Position numbers and translations under genes: made by a program | Shown: positions 1-10,430 of the stretch, one piece after another | How positions within the stretch are numbered: the stretch's first letter is position 1 | Layout of the letters: each line of letters opens with the position of its first letter | Assembly (NCBI GenBank): GCA_022842285.1 | Contig: JALHPV010000036.1 | Location: 1-36,824, forward strand | DNA from: Kofleriaceae bacterium | GTDB taxonomy: Bacteria; Myxococcota_A; Polyangia; Haliangiales; Haliangiaceae | Direction: 5' to 3' | DNA: 36,824 bases | Notes under the pieces: generated by a model | Database searches by the model: none | What the model was told of the DNA's origin: nothing | Seen by the model: the letters and a program-made list of their open reading frames with translations, nothing else

Positions 1-290
1 GCGGCAGCGGCAGCGGTATCGGCAGCGGCAGCGGCAGCGGCAACGGCAGCGGTCTCGGAGTCGGCAGCGGCAACGGCAGCGGTGTCGGAGTCGGCAGCGG
101 CAGCGGCAGCGGCAGCGGTCTCGGAGTCGGCAGCGGCAACGGCAGCGGAGTCGGAGTCGGAGTCGGCAGCGGCAACGGCAGCGGAGTCGGCAGCGGAGAC
201 GGCAGCGGCAGCGGAGACGGCAGCGGCAGCGGAGTCGGCAGCGGAGGCAGCAGCGGCAGCGGAGTCGGCCGCGGTCACGAGATCGGCAAC
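1..290. repeat. GC-rich hexanucleotide low-complexity tract
   Basis: The first ~290 bases are an imperfect 6-base repeat, mainly ggcagc with variants ggcaac, ggtctc, ggagtc and ggagac. Variation is ordered: read in phase 3, the Gly codon varies only at its third base (ggc/ggt/gga), while the alternate codon changes residue. This suggests a coding repeat rather than a random satellite. It touches the window edge, so its full length is unknown and the assembly there may be collapsed. Confidence 0.85.
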
Positions 291-338
291 ACCCCGGTCG
301 AAGGACCAGTGCCCACCGTCGACCACTGCGTGGCCTAG
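3..338 (+). CDS. C-terminal part of a glycine-alternating repeat protein (5' end missing)
   Basis: An open frame enters from the left edge and stops at TAG 336-338. It reads as Gly-X dipeptides (X = Ser, Asn, Val, Leu, Asp, Ile) for about 95 residues, then a non-repetitive tail that ends in [10 protein letters not shown] prefer this frame over the Ala-rich frame because Gly is kept through synonymous codons and the X codons all end in C. Its stop overlaps the stop of the converging kinase gene within a ctag tetranucleotide. The start, any signal peptide and the function are outside the window. Gly-X tracts occur in cell-surface and structural proteins, but no family is recognised. The repeat makes frame choice uncertain, and it may not be a gene at all. 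Confidence 0.42.
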   Translation, partial: GSGSGIGSGSGSGNGSGLGVGSGNGSGVGVGSGSGSGSGLGVGSGNGSGVGVGVGSGNGSGVGSGDGSGSGDGSGSGVGSGGSSGSGVGRGHEIGNTPVEGPVPTVDHCVA

Positions 339-1780
339 TTCAACAGGGCTTCGTGATCGTCGGCGGAACTGGACGTCTTCACGTCTGTCGGCTTCGCGGG
401 CGTGGCGGTGGTGGCCGCGGGGGCGACCGCCGCTGCCTGCTTCGCAAACTTCTTCTGGTTCTTCTCCATCATGAAGGCCGTGATGTAAGGGAACCCGACC
501 TGGATGCCGTTGAGCTTCGGCGCGAGGGTCGTCTGCAGGCCGAACATGATGACGGCGGCGCGCTCGACGTAGAACCAGCCCTCGGGATACGCGATCGCCT
601 TCATGATCTGACGGAGCTCGTCACGCTTCATGTCCGGGTCGGCGAGCGACTGGGCGACGGCAGGATCGATCTTCGAGAAGTCCTTGATGTCGAGGTTCAG
701 GAGCTTCTCGAAGTACTTGCGAATGTTGCCCTCGAGCAGCGCCCGGTCGCCGTTCGGCGCGATGAAGCCCATCGTGTCGATGCCCTGCACGACGAGGTTG
801 TCGTTGCGCGTCATGAGGCCCGACAGGATGTCGAACATGCCATCGGCGAGGTTGTCGGTGAGGGGCGTCGCGGAGCCGAGGTCGAGCACGACGATGCGCG
901 GCTGGCCTGCCGGTCCGCGCTGCACGAAGAAGTTTCCAGGGTGTGGGTCCGCGTGGAAGAACTTGTCGATGAAGAGCTGCTTGTAGAAGACCTTGATCAG
1001 CTTCGTGGCGACGTCGTTCGGATCGAGCTCGAGCTTCGAGAGTGCGTCGTGCTTGGTGATCTTGACGCCATCCATGAAGGACATCGTCATCACCGTTCCG
1101 GACGAGAGCTCGGGGTAGACCTTCGGGAACAGGACGTCGGGGTCGCTCTCGAAGTTCTTGGCCATGCGCGCCATGCAACGCGCCTCGTTCTCGAGGTCAG
1201 TCTCGCGCGCGAGCATGTCGGAGAGCTGCTCGTGGACACGCTCGATCTGCGCGATGGGCACGAAGTTGCGATAGATGCGGAGCGCCCAGCCGAGGACTTT
1301 CAGGTCGACGTTGATGATGGTCGCGACGTTCGGATAGAGGATCTTGACCGCGAGCTTCTCGCCCTTCTCGTTGGTGGCCTCGTGGACCTGACCGAGAGAG
1401 GCGGCGGCGATCGGTTCGCGCGCGAACGTCGCGAAGACCTGGTCGGGCATCTTCTTGAACGACTTCTTGAACGTCTCGCAGACTTCCTTGTAGCTCGCCG
1501 GCGGAACGTCATCCTGAAGCTGCTCGAGCTCCTCGGTGTACTCCTTCGGGAGGAAGGTCCCCATCACGGAGAGGATCTGGCCAAGCTTGATGTACACGCC
1601 GCGCAGGCGAACGAAGCCCTTGTACATGCGGCGCGCGTTACGACGATTGACCTTCTGCCAGCGCGCCTTGCGGTCCATGCGCGACGGCCAGAGCTTCGCC
1701 CACGACACCTGCCACAGATAGCTGAGGAAGATGACCGCGAATACGCGGAGGGCGCGTACAAGGCGAATGGCTGCGGACAT
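335..1780 (-). CDS. UbiB/AarF/ABC1-family atypical kinase
   Basis: The 481-residue product belongs to the ABC1/ADCK/UbiB atypical kinase family, whose members support ubiquinone biosynthesis or lipid and quinone homeostasis at membranes. Visible motifs are the family KLGQ at residues 65-68, the alanine-rich loop (IAAASLGQVHEA) in place of a glycine-rich loop, the AVK lysine, the catalytic-loop equivalent HADPHPGNF and the metal-binding VLDLGSA. Residues 13-28 are hydrophobic and may touch the membrane. The frame stays open far upstream, but that extension is Arg/Ser/Pro-rich noise. I chose ATG at 1780 because homologous sequence begins there and GAGAAG lies 9 nt upstream. The C-terminal ~35 residues are Ala/Thr/Pro-rich. 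No other quinone gene is adjacent, so the substrate cannot be inferred. Confidence 0.9.
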   Translation of the reverse strand: MSAAIRLVRALRVFAVIFLSYLWQVSWAKLWPSRMDRKARWQKVNRRNARRMYKGFVRLRGVYIKLGQILSVMGTFLPKEYTEELEQLQDDVPPASYKEVCETFKKSFKKMPDQVFATFAREPIAAASLGQVHEATNEKGEKLAVKILYPNVATIINVDLKVLGWALRIYRNFVPIAQIERVHEQLSDMLARETDLENEARCMARMAKNFESDPDVLFPKVYPELSSGTVMTMSFMDGVKITKHDALSKLELDPNDVATKLIKVFYKQLFIDKFFHADPHPGNFFVQRGPAGQPRIVVLDLGSATPLTDNLADGMFDILSGLMTRNDNLVVQGIDTMGFIAPNGDRALLEGNIRKYFEKLLNLDIKDFSKIDPAVAQSLADPDMKRDELRQIMKAIAYPEGWFYVERAAVIMFGLQTTLAPKLNGIQVGFPYITAFMMEKNQKKFAKQAAAVAPAATTATPAKPTDVKTSSSADDHEALLN

Positions 1781-2326
1781 CAGGCGAAGCTTCTCGAGAC
1801 GAATGGCGATGGTAGCATGCGCCCGAGTCCGACCTGCTCGAACCCGCGGCCAAGTTCTGTCGGACTTCCAGGTCGAGCGTTGCAATGCTCTGGCCGAGCC
1901 CGACGGTGGCGTGACGTTCACTGCCGCTGGGCTGGCAGCGACCCGGCGGAGGTGGGGCCGCACGCTTCGGGCGTGCGGGATCTTGGCGGTGGTGCATCCC
2001 CGCTCACCCGGAGCGGTGGCGCCGTGACGAGGTCGGGTGGTTCGCGAGGCCCTCGCGGACGCGCGCCGACTACGCCCGCGACACAGCGCGGTGTGACGAG
2101 CACTACTCCCTGCCGCACTGCGGCGAGACCCACGGTGCCGGGCTGTCGGTTCGATGACCTCGAGGGGCCCGTCGTCACCTCGGCCTGACCGCAAAAAGAT
2201 CGGCGATCCGATCCCTTAGCGCGCCTCTGGTTGTCAGAGGGCGGTGGTATTTCTAGCGCGTCGACGGGAGTACAGGCCTAGTAGGTCCGGCTTGACGACA
2301 CCCTACCCGTAGCGTACAGAGGAAAC
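1781..2326. other. 546-bp intergenic region between divergent genes
   Basis: No convincing gene: open frames here are Arg/Pro/Ser-rich in all phases. Two small perfect inverted repeats are visible: gatcgg-cgat-ccgatc at 2198-2213, and cctctg-gttgt-cagagg at 2224-2240. Neither is followed by a T-run. TTGACG (2292-2297) with TACAGA (2315-2320), 17 bp apart, resembles a sigma70 promoter. It would start transcription on the ATG at 2327, which conflicts with the good ribosome-binding site there, so I do not call it. Confidence 0.5.
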
Positions 2327-2749
2327 ATGGCCAAGAAGCAGACTCGTCGGAGCATTAGCGTGAGCCGCACTACTTATGAGCGGCTGAAGGCGTTTTGCGA
2401 GTCGAACAACATCTCGATGAGCCAGCTCGTCGAGACGCGCGTGAACGACTTCCTGGGCGAAGGTGGCGAGCGTCCCTCGATTCCTGCCCCACGGCCTGCG
2501 CCGGCCTCCATTGGAGGCGCCCCGCGCCCCGCTCCCATCCCGTCGCCGGTCGCGCCCGTGAAGACGGCCCCGCCAGTGGCGTCGATCGCGGCGCCGGCCG
2601 AGCCGCGCCCGGCTCCGGCCCCCATCCCGATGACGTCTGCCGCGGCACGCTTTGCCGTCGAGCCGCCGCCGCCGATCATCAAGCAGAAGCAGGACACGAA
2701 CGCACCGAAGCCGGCCGAGAAGCGGCCGGACCAGATCTTCACGTTCTAG
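2327..2749 (+). CDS. Ribbon-helix-helix protein with proline-rich tail
   Basis: 140 residues. The first ~45 residues (SISVSRTTYERLKAFCESNN and following) have the short beta-strand plus two-helix pattern of ribbon-helix-helix/MetJ-Arc DNA-binding proteins. The rest is a Pro/Ala-rich, low-complexity tail ending in DQIFTF. ATG at 2327 is preceded by GAGGAAAC, a good ribosome-binding site. No toxin gene is adjacent, so an antitoxin role is not supported. It converges on queF with 12 bases between stops. A small DNA-binding regulator is the likeliest role. The tail may be a flexible linker ending in a conserved hexapeptide that binds a partner; this is inference. Confidence 0.72.
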   Translation: MAKKQTRRSISVSRTTYERLKAFCESNNISMSQLVETRVNDFLGEGGERPSIPAPRPAPASIGGAPRPAPIPSPVAPVKTAPPVASIAAPAEPRPAPAPIPMTSAAARFAVEPPPPIIKQKQDTNAPKPAEKRPDQIFTF

Positions 2750-2761
2750 GCAGCGGTCGAG

Positions 2762-3115
2762 CTACTTGGTCGCAGTGGCCGTCACGGTTGTCGTGATGCC
2801 ACCGCGGACCCAGAACTTTCCAGTCACGGTGATCGAACGAGGGGCCACTGCGGCGACGATGTCGTCGCAGATCTTGTTCGTCACGGCCTCGTGGAACGCT
2901 CCCTCGTCGCGGTAGCTCCACAGGTAGAGCTTCAAGCTCTTGAGCTCGACGCACGTCTCGTCGGGGACGTAGTCGATCAAGATGGTTGCGAAGTCTGGCT
3001 GGCCCGTCTTGGGACACAGACATGTGAACTCCGGGCAGTCGAACGCGATGTGGTAGTTGCGCTCGCGCTTCGGGTTCGGGAACGTCTCCAGCACTCTGGT
3101 CGGCCGAGTAGTCAT
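2762..3115 (-). CDS. queF: NADPH-dependent 7-cyano-7-deazaguanine reductase (QueF, type I)
   Basis: QueF reduces preQ0 to preQ1 in the queuosine tRNA-modification pathway in the cytoplasm. The product shows the family signature [16 protein letters not shown], containing the catalytic Cys that forms the thioimide and the downstream Asp. It also has [20 protein letters not shown] and VTNKI, as in single-domain (Bacillus-like) QueF. I chose ATG at 3115, giving 117 residues. The frame stays open to 3172, but the extra residues match nothing typical. No ribosome-binding site is obvious. No other queuosine gene is in the window. It is divergent from the candidate RNA that starts just upstream. Confidence 0.93.
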   Translation of the reverse strand: MTTRPTRVLETFPNPKRERNYHIAFDCPEFTCLCPKTGQPDFATILIDYVPDETCVELKSLKLYLWSYRDEGAFHEAVTNKICDDIVAAVAPRSITVTGKFWVRGGITTTVTATATK

Positions 3116-3143
3116 TTGCCGCGCGGTGCATAGCATGTACAAT
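3116..3143 (+). promoter_or_regulatory. Candidate sigma70-type promoter for the downstream RNA
   Basis: TTGCCG at 3116-3121 and TACAAT at 3138-3143 are 16 bp apart, reading rightward. The predicted start is near 3150. There is no plausible coding region downstream before the intrinsic terminator at 3477-3509, so the pair would drive a noncoding transcript of about 355 nt. It lies immediately upstream of the queF start on the other strand. Confidence 0.42.
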
Positions 3144-3149
3144 GGTCTT

Positions 3150-3509
3150 GCGACGCACGTCGCCGAGAACACAGCGCGATGACCATGTGGACATCACGTA
3201 CCGTGGGCTTCGAATCGGGCCGCAGTGCCCATTACGAAGGCACGACCCCGGGAACCGCCGCCGTCTTGATGCAGCCTGCGATTTTGCAGGCTGCTGGGCT
3301 GGCGGGCCGTTGTGTCGTGCTCTGGCTACACGCCAGGGGAGGAAACGCGAATGCCGAATGAATGTACCTGCTCGATGGGTGGGTGTTCTTAGCCCTCCCG
3401 ATCGACACCCCGACGCACAAGGCGGACGGGTGAAGCCACCGGGCAGCTTGCTGTCCCGGTGTAATCGATAGAGCGAACGGGCCCTCAAAGCAGGGCCCGT
3501 TTTTATTTT
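3150..3509 (+). ncRNA. Candidate structured noncoding RNA, family not recognised
   Basis: No gene-like reading frame is present, but ordered pairing is dense. Helices visible: a perfect 9-bp stem 3271-3279/3286-3294 with a 6-nt loop; a long-range helix 3306-3318/3413-3423 with two single-base bulges; CTCTGGC 3320-3326 pairing with 3332-3338 around a 5-nt loop; GGGTGTT 3381-3387 with 3404-3410; a stem 3437-3446/3451-3461 with a bulged T; then the terminator. GGGAGG at 3337-3342 could also pair with 3394-3399, competing with the CTCTGGC stem, which suggests a pseudoknot or switch. I looked for marks of RNase P RNA, tmRNA, SRP RNA and common riboswitches and did not find them. 6S RNA or an undescribed class remain possible. 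The 5' end is inferred from the promoter-like pair. Confidence 0.55.
3477..3509 (+). terminator. Strong intrinsic terminator
   Basis: ACGGGCCCT (3477-3485) pairs perfectly with AGGGCCCGT (3492-3500) around a 6-nt loop, followed by TTTTATTTT. The T-run is on the right, so it ends rightward transcription. Read leftward, the hairpin has no T-run after it. The T-run overlaps the stop codon of the converging cfa-type gene. Since no gene lies between here and queF on this strand, the terminator is the best evidence for a transcript ending here. Confidence 0.88.
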
Positions 3510-4885
3510 CGGACGAACACCAGCTGGTGGTCACCCAGCGTCCGCTCCGCAAACGCTGCCTCGGAGAACGCGAGGTAGAGGAGCCACGTCCGCACGAACT
3601 CGGGGTCGCGAGCCCAGGTGGGCCGGGCGTCGGCCGAGCAGGCCGCCATGAACCGCTCGCGCCAGAGCCGCAGCGTGCGTGCGTAGTCGGGGCCGATGTC
3701 GTCGCGCTGGACCTCGTGGAGGCCGGCGGCGCGGGTGTGGCGCTCGATGACCCCGAGCGACGGGATCAGCGAGCCGGGGAAGATGTACGTCTGCATCCAG
3801 TCGACGCCGCGCCGATACGTCTCGAACCGGTCGTCGGGCATCGTGATCGACTGCAGCGCGAACCGTCCGCCGGGGGCGAGCACCTGCGCCACCCGCTGGA
3901 AGTATGTCGGCAGGAACGCCTCTCCGACGGCCTCGAGCATTTCGATCGAGACGACATGATCGAAGGTCCCGGCGAGCGTCCGGTAGTCGCGCAGCTCGAT
4001 GCTCACTCGATCCGCGAGGCCGGCCTCCGCGACACGCTGGCGGGCGAGTGCGTGCTGCTCGCGCGAGACCGTCACCGCCGTGACCCGACATCCGCGCGTG
4101 GCCGCCGCATGGATCGCCATGCCGCCCCACCCGCAACCGATCTCGAGGAGATGATCGTGCGCGGTCAGGCCCAGCCACGCACACAAGCGTTCGTGCTTCG
4201 CGCTCTGCGCGTCGGAGAGGTTCGCGGTCTCGCGGCCGGGCGGCCACCATGCGCACGAATACGCGAGCGTCTCCGGGTCGAGAAACGAGCGGTAGAAGTC
4301 GTTCCCGAGGTCGTAGTGCGCGGAGATGTTGCGCCGACTGCCGGCGACCGTGTTCGCCGCCCGGCGGTGCTGCACCCATGTCGGCAGGCGCGCGAGCTTC
4401 GACAGGAGGCTCTCCGCGCCGCGCGCACCGGTGCCACGCAGGAACACCCGACACACGTCGACCAGATCATCGGCGTCCCACTCGCCCGCCGTGAAGGCCT
4501 CGCCGGCCCCGAGCTCGCCGCGCAGCAAGAGCCGCCGGAACAGCCGCTCGTCGCGCACGTGCACGACCGCCCCTGCGTCGGATCGAGCGTCACCGATGCT
4601 CACCCGGTCGCCCTCCGGCAACACCAGGTCGATCCGCCCGCCGGACCAGCCGGCCTGCAGCACCCGCAAGGCCGCTGCGCGCTGCACGCCCGACGCCGTG
4701 CGCTCGGCCATCACCTTCGCGAACCGGACCAGTCGCTTCGTGCGGTCGACCAGCCGCGCCGCGAGCTCGCTCGGGCTCGCCGGTGGCTCCGATATACCCA
4801 GACTCGTCATTGGCGGACCATCGGACGATGCGCTCGCCCGAACGTTCGTCTCCGTGACGGCAACTCTCTGACGCACCGTGGGCAC
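3503..4885 (-). CDS. Cyclopropane-fatty-acyl-phospholipid synthase family SAM methyltransferase
   Basis: 460 residues. The family transfers a methylene or methyl group from S-adenosylmethionine to the double bond of unsaturated acyl chains in phospholipids at the membrane. Visible motifs are NISAHYDLGNDFY (acyl/SAM site), the SAM-binding LLEIGCGWGGMAIHAA, the SIEMLEAVG segment and a FPGSLIPSL region. The N-terminal ~100 residues are the usual CFA accessory domain. I chose GTG at 4885, one base after the stop of the upstream gene; ATG at 4810 is an alternative. It is the last gene of a three-gene operon with an FAD oxidoreductase and DUF1365. In such clusters the product may be a methylated or furan fatty acid rather than a cyclopropane, so I leave the symbol blank. 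Confidence 0.92.
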   Translation of the reverse strand: MPTVRQRVAVTETNVRASASSDGPPMTSLGISEPPASPSELAARLVDRTKRLVRFAKVMAERTASGVQRAAALRVLQAGWSGGRIDLVLPEGDRVSIGDARSDAGAVVHVRDERLFRRLLLRGELGAGEAFTAGEWDADDLVDVCRVFLRGTGARGAESLLSKLARLPTWVQHRRAANTVAGSRRNISAHYDLGNDFYRSFLDPETLAYSCAWWPPGRETANLSDAQSAKHERLCAWLGLTAHDHLLEIGCGWGGMAIHAAATRGCRVTAVTVSREQHALARQRVAEAGLADRVSIELRDYRTLAGTFDHVVSIEMLEAVGEAFLPTYFQRVAQVLAPGGRFALQSITMPDDRFETYRRGVDWMQTYIFPGSLIPSLGVIERHTRAAGLHEVQRDDIGPDYARTLRLWRERFMAACSADARPTWARDPEFVRTWLLYLAFSEAAFAERTLGDHQLVFVRK

Positions 4886-4886
4886 C

Positions 4887-5690
4887 TTACGTTACTTCCG
4901 CCGCGGTCGTGATGCTCGCGGGCTCGACGATGGGGCGGTGATCCGCTCCGGGGCGCCGAAACGGCACGCGCCGCAGGTGAAGCTTCAGGGCCTCGAGGTG
5001 GATGAGCCCGATGACCTGCACGGTCATCGCCGGATACCGCACCGCCGCCCGCAGCAGCGCGCGATCACTCAGCTCGCATCGCGACCCGCGCAACGCCGCC
5101 GTGAACACCCGGTCGCCCGCAGTGGTCGCGACGTGCATCGTGATCGTGAGGTCCCCCCCCAGGGGCGCCTCGAACACGAAGTCGTAGGTCGCGTGGCCGT
5201 GCAAGAACGGCGACACGAACAGCTCGCGTGGCACGCGGTACGTGAGCGCCCGCGGACCGACCACGCGCTGCTCCGGCCCGAGCACGTACGCATGCCGCCC
5301 CCCGTACGTGTTGTTCACCTCGGCCACCACGGACATCAGGCTGCCGTCGGCGGCGTATCCGAGGAAGAAGCTGACCGGGTTGAACGTGTAGCCGAACACG
5401 CGCGGATTCGTGATCAGCACGACGCGCTCCGGCCGCGCGAGGCCGTGCTCCCGGAGGAGCTCGGTGTGCGTGACACGCAAGTCGCGTCCCGCTGCGGCGT
5501 AGTCTCGCTCGTCGAGCCCGAACACGTTCAGACGGCGGCGCGAGAACAACCAGAGCTCGCGGTCCAGCGCGGGCAGCTCGTCGAGATCGAGCGCCGCGAC
5601 GTACACCGGATACCGGAAGGACCGCTGCGCATGCACGTCACGGCGTGCGTGCACGACCTCGCCGCGAATGAGCGCCGACGTGAACGTCAT
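4887..5690 (-). CDS. DUF1365 family protein
   Basis: 267 residues matching DUF1365. The characteristic stretch TNPRVFGYTFNPVSFFLGY is followed by AEVNNTYGGRHAYVL and the C-terminal LIHLEALKLHLRRVPF. The biochemical function of the family is not established. It recurs next to cyclopropane-synthase-like methyltransferases and NAD(P)/FAD oxidoreductases, and is thought to work in modification of membrane acyl chains. Start ATG at 5690 overlaps the stop of the upstream oxidoreductase by 4 bases (ATGA), so the genes are translationally coupled. No signal peptide or clear membrane helix is seen. Confidence 0.92.
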   Translation of the reverse strand: MTFTSALIRGEVVHARRDVHAQRSFRYPVYVAALDLDELPALDRELWLFSRRRLNVFGLDERDYAAAGRDLRVTHTELLREHGLARPERVVLITNPRVFGYTFNPVSFFLGYAADGSLMSVVAEVNNTYGGRHAYVLGPEQRVVGPRALTYRVPRELFVSPFLHGHATYDFVFEAPLGGDLTITMHVATTAGDRVFTAALRGSRCELSDRALLRAAVRYPAMTVQVIGLIHLEALKLHLRRVPFRRPGADHRPIVEPASITTAAEVT

Positions 5691-7036
5691 CGGGCCACGG
5701 CCTCGCGGGGCATGGTTCGGGCGGCGTCCGCGAGGAGACGCTCGGCGGCGAGCGCCCCGGATTGCAGGCCGTGCTCGTGGAAGCCGTTGCCGGCGTAGGC
5801 CCCCGCGAAGTACGTGCGCGTGTCTCCGCCCGACAGTGTCGGGAGGGCGGCCTGGGCGCGCAAGGCAGCCCCATCGAACTGCGGATGCCGGAACGCGACC
5901 TCGTGGAGCACGCCCGCTGGCCGGGTCCGCGGATTGAGGGTCACGAGGTACGGCGCGTCGGGCAGGCCCTGGAGCTTCGTCATCGAGTACGTGACGGCCA
6001 CCCGGCCCCGATCGCCGTCGCGCACGACGTTCCAGGCCGCGTGGGCCCCGGGGGCGGCGGGCAGGAACCGGCGGTCGGTATGCAGCACGGTGTGATTCGC
6101 GGCGTACGTGAACGCTCCGAGCACATGCTGCTCGTCGGCCGTCGGCGTCGCGAGCATGCCGAGCGCGATGTCGGCCGCGCTCGCGATGACGACCCGGTCG
6201 AAGTGATCGGATGCAGCCGCTGCACGAAGGCTTGCGCCCGCGCCCGCGCTCGTCGGGATGCTCGATGATTCTGTGGTGACTCCGACGCCCGCGGCGGTGC
6301 GGTCGATGCGCGTGACCGTCGTGGAGAGCCGCAGCGTGAAGCGCCCCGAGCGGGCGAGCATGGCGAGCAGGGCGTCGACGTACGTGCGGCTACCGCCGAC
6401 GACGGTGTGCCAGGTGAGAGGGCGCACCAGCCGCAGCATGCCGTGGTGGTCGAGGAAGCGCAGGAACGAGATGGCAGGGAACTCGAGGCAGCGATCCCAG
6501 GCCATCGACCACAGCGCCGAGACGAGGGGGATGACGAACTGCTCGCGCAGCTCGGCGGAGGCGCCGATCCTGTCGAGGTAGTCACCGAGGGATCGGCGCG
6601 TCGCCTGCGCGTGCGATGGCGAGCGCGTGGCGAGCGCGACGTCCTGCCGGGCGCGGCTCAGGAAGGCGGTGACCTGGCCGAGGAGCCACCAGTGCCGCGG
6701 GGACGCGAGGGCGCGCCGGTCGGCGAACGGGGCGGAGGTCGACCAGTCGAAGAGCGCCGGTCCGGACCCGGAGGCCCCCGGTGACACCGAGAATGACATC
6801 GTCGTCGGGCGGGTCGTCACACCGAGCTCCGCGAAGAGGGCAAACAGGCCGGGGTAGTTCTCGCGATTGCAGACGATGAAGCCCATGTCGATGGCGTGAC
6901 CATCGGCCGCGACGGTGTGGACATGGCCACCGGCCTTCGGGCTGGCTTCGTACAGGGTGACGTCGTGGCCGGCGCGCACGAGGGCATGGGCCGCGCCGAG
7001 ACCCGCGATGCCGGCTCCGACGACGGCGATCTTCAT
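5687..7036 (-). CDS. FAD-dependent oxidoreductase (amine oxidase/desaturase-like)
   Basis: 449 residues, starting at ATG 7036 directly with the Rossmann dinucleotide motif VVGAGIAGLGAAHAL (residues 4-18) and an acidic end to the second strand (LYEASPKAGGH). The C-terminus has TYFAGAYAGNGFHEHGLQSG, the usual FAD contact of this group. It belongs to the flavin amine-oxidase/phytoene-desaturase-like set found with DUF1365 and CFA-type methyltransferases. It probably oxidises a membrane acyl chain before or after methylation; this is inferred from the neighbours. It is the first gene of the operon and is divergent from a MerR-TPR gene with only 32 bases between start codons. The frame is open further upstream, but that extension is unrelated sequence. 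Confidence 0.9.
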   Translation of the reverse strand: MKIAVVGAGIAGLGAAHALVRAGHDVTLYEASPKAGGHVHTVAADGHAIDMGFIVCNRENYPGLFALFAELGVTTRPTTMSFSVSPGASGSGPALFDWSTSAPFADRRALASPRHWWLLGQVTAFLSRARQDVALATRSPSHAQATRRSLGDYLDRIGASAELREQFVIPLVSALWSMAWDRCLEFPAISFLRFLDHHGMLRLVRPLTWHTVVGGSRTYVDALLAMLARSGRFTLRLSTTVTRIDRTAAGVGVTTESSSIPTSAGAGASLRAAAASDHFDRVVIASAADIALGMLATPTADEQHVLGAFTYAANHTVLHTDRRFLPAAPGAHAAWNVVRDGDRGRVAVTYSMTKLQGLPDAPYLVTLNPRTRPAGVLHEVAFRHPQFDGAALRAQAALPTLSGGDTRTYFAGAYAGNGFHEHGLQSGALAAERLLADAARTMPREAVAR

Positions 7037-7068
7037 GTGTGCGGCGCCAGCATAGTAGATTCGCCCGC
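7037..7068. promoter_or_regulatory. Very short divergent promoter region
   Basis: Only 32 bases separate the start of the lipid operon (7036, leftward) from the likely start of the MerR-TPR gene (7069, rightward). The only AT-rich block is catagtagat at 7051-7060. Leftward it reads TACTAT (rc of 7052-7057), a fair -10 element about 16 bases before the ATG. Rightward, ATAGTA/TAGAT lies 10-17 bases before the GTG. A shared, nearly symmetric -10 giving two almost leaderless transcripts is possible. No convincing -35 is seen on either strand. Confidence 0.3.
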
Positions 7069-7902
7069 GTGTGGACGAGCTACTCGGCCCGGCATGCGGC
7101 CCAGCTGATCGGGCTGCCCGAGTCGGTCGTGCGCAGCTGCATCCGGGATGGGCTGGTGGGGGCGCCGGGAACCGTGCCGGCCCAGCTGTCGTTTCGGGAT
7201 CTGTCCGCACTTCGGACAGTGAAGGCGCTGGTCGAGGCGGGGGTGCCTCTGGCGCGGGTGCGAAAGGAGCTGTCGCGGATCCAGCGCGGTCTGCCTGCGG
7301 GGATGTCTCTGGCGGAGCTGACGGTCGAGGCACGGGGCGGCGCAGTGCACGTGCGCGGGTCGCATGGCTCTGAGATGTTGCCGGGGCAGCTCGCGTTACC
7401 GTTCGAGGCGCCGGAGGCGGTCGCTCCCGTGACCGGAGAGGTGCACGAGCTGCCGCGCGGAACGGAGCTGCCGCCGGCCGTGGCGGCGGTGCCCGCCACG
7501 TCCGATCAGTGGCTGCAGCGGGCGGGGCAGCTCGAGGAGTCGGAGCCGGCGGCGGCCATCGATGCGTACCGGCGGGCGCTCCGGCTGCATCCCGAGTGCA
7601 CCGAGGCCTGGATCAACCTGGGCCGGCTGTTCGCGGAGACGTCCGATCCGCATGCCGCGCACGACTGCTTTCGGAGCGCCCTCGATCTCGATCCGGCGGA
7701 TGCGACGCCCTACTACAACCTCGGCGTACTGGCGCAGGACGCGGGGAAGGAGGCCGACGCGATCGCGCTGTACCGGCGCGCGCTCGAGCTCGATCCGCAG
7801 CTGGCCGAGGCGCACTACAACCTGGCGACGCTGTTCGACCAGGCCGGTGATTCGCGCAGCGCGATCCGGCACATCAACGAGTACCGGAAGCTGACGCGGT
7901 AG
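7069..7902 (+). CDS. MerR-type HTH protein fused to TPR repeats
   Basis: 277 residues from GTG 7069; an upstream in-frame GTG at 7039 would add ten residues but leaves only two bases to the divergent start codon. Residues ~5-75 resemble the MerR winged HTH: YSARHAAQLIGLPESVVRSC, then LSFRDLSALRTVKALVEAG and PLARVRKELS. Residues ~147-277 are three to four tetratricopeptide repeats (AIDAYRRALRLHPECTEAW, YYNLGVLAQDAGKEADAIAL, HYNLATLFDQAG). The middle is Ala/Pro/Glu-rich. No cobalamin-binding domain of the LitR/CarH type and no metal-binding cysteines of classical MerR are seen. The divergent position suggests it regulates the lipid-modification operon, with the TPRs binding a protein partner. 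Its stop is 2 bases from the stop of feoB. Confidence 0.8.
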   Translation: MWTSYSARHAAQLIGLPESVVRSCIRDGLVGAPGTVPAQLSFRDLSALRTVKALVEAGVPLARVRKELSRIQRGLPAGMSLAELTVEARGGAVHVRGSHGSEMLPGQLALPFEAPEAVAPVTGEVHELPRGTELPPAVAAVPATSDQWLQRAGQLEESEPAAAIDAYRRALRLHPECTEAWINLGRLFAETSDPHAAHDCFRSALDLDPADATPYYNLGVLAQDAGKEADAIALYRRALELDPQLAEAHYNLATLFDQAGDSRSAIRHINEYRKLTR

Positions 7903-7904
7903 CG

Positions 7905-10048
<2,144 letters not shown>

Positions 10049-10052
<4 letters not shown>

Positions 10053-10327
10053 GGCGCGACCTCGATGCCGCGAGGATGCTCGGCGCTGGCGTCACTCGCC
10101 GACGCGACGGCGACGACGATGTGCGCTGCCTCGGCGCGACGGAGCGACCACTGCCCGCCGCGGACCTCGATCTGCAGCGGGTCGCCGAGGGGAGCCACGC
10201 TCACGACCCGAACGACCGTGCCCGGGACGAGCCCCATCTCGAGCAGCCGGCGACGAAAGGCGCGAGGACCTGCGACTTCGCGCACGGTCGCGCTCTTGCC
10301 CAGCACGACCGCGGCGAGGGTGGTCAC
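10049..10327 (-). CDS. feoA: Ferrous iron transport protein A (FeoA)
   Basis: 92 residues, the usual size for FeoA, a small SH3-like cytosolic partner of FeoB. Family signatures are FRRRLLEMGLVPGTVVRVV and the final strand LRRAEAAHIVV. Start ATG 10327 lies 17 bases downstream of a palindromic Fur-type site. It is the first gene of a two-gene operon; its ATGA junction couples it to feoB. The C-terminus carries about 18 extra residues beyond the SH3 fold. Confidence 0.92.
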
Positions 10328-10344
10328 GACGCAGAGCTACCATT

Positions 10345-10363
10345 ATTGAAAATGGGTTTCAAT
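10345..10363. promoter_or_regulatory. Fur box upstream of feoAB
   Basis: ATTGAAA-atggg-TTTCAAT is a perfect 7-bp inverted repeat within 19 bp, close to the common Fur site form ATTGAAAATGATTTTCAAT (17 of 19 identical). It sits 17 bp before the feoA start. Iron-loaded Fur binding here would block feoAB transcription. It is 67 bp from the divergent HNH gene and could also affect that promoter. Confidence 0.78.
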
Positions 10364-10430
10364 CTTCGAGATCGCAGCCGAAACTCGCCCCTCGAAGGCC
10401 CTCTGCTATCTTTGTCTCAGGGGTTTACGA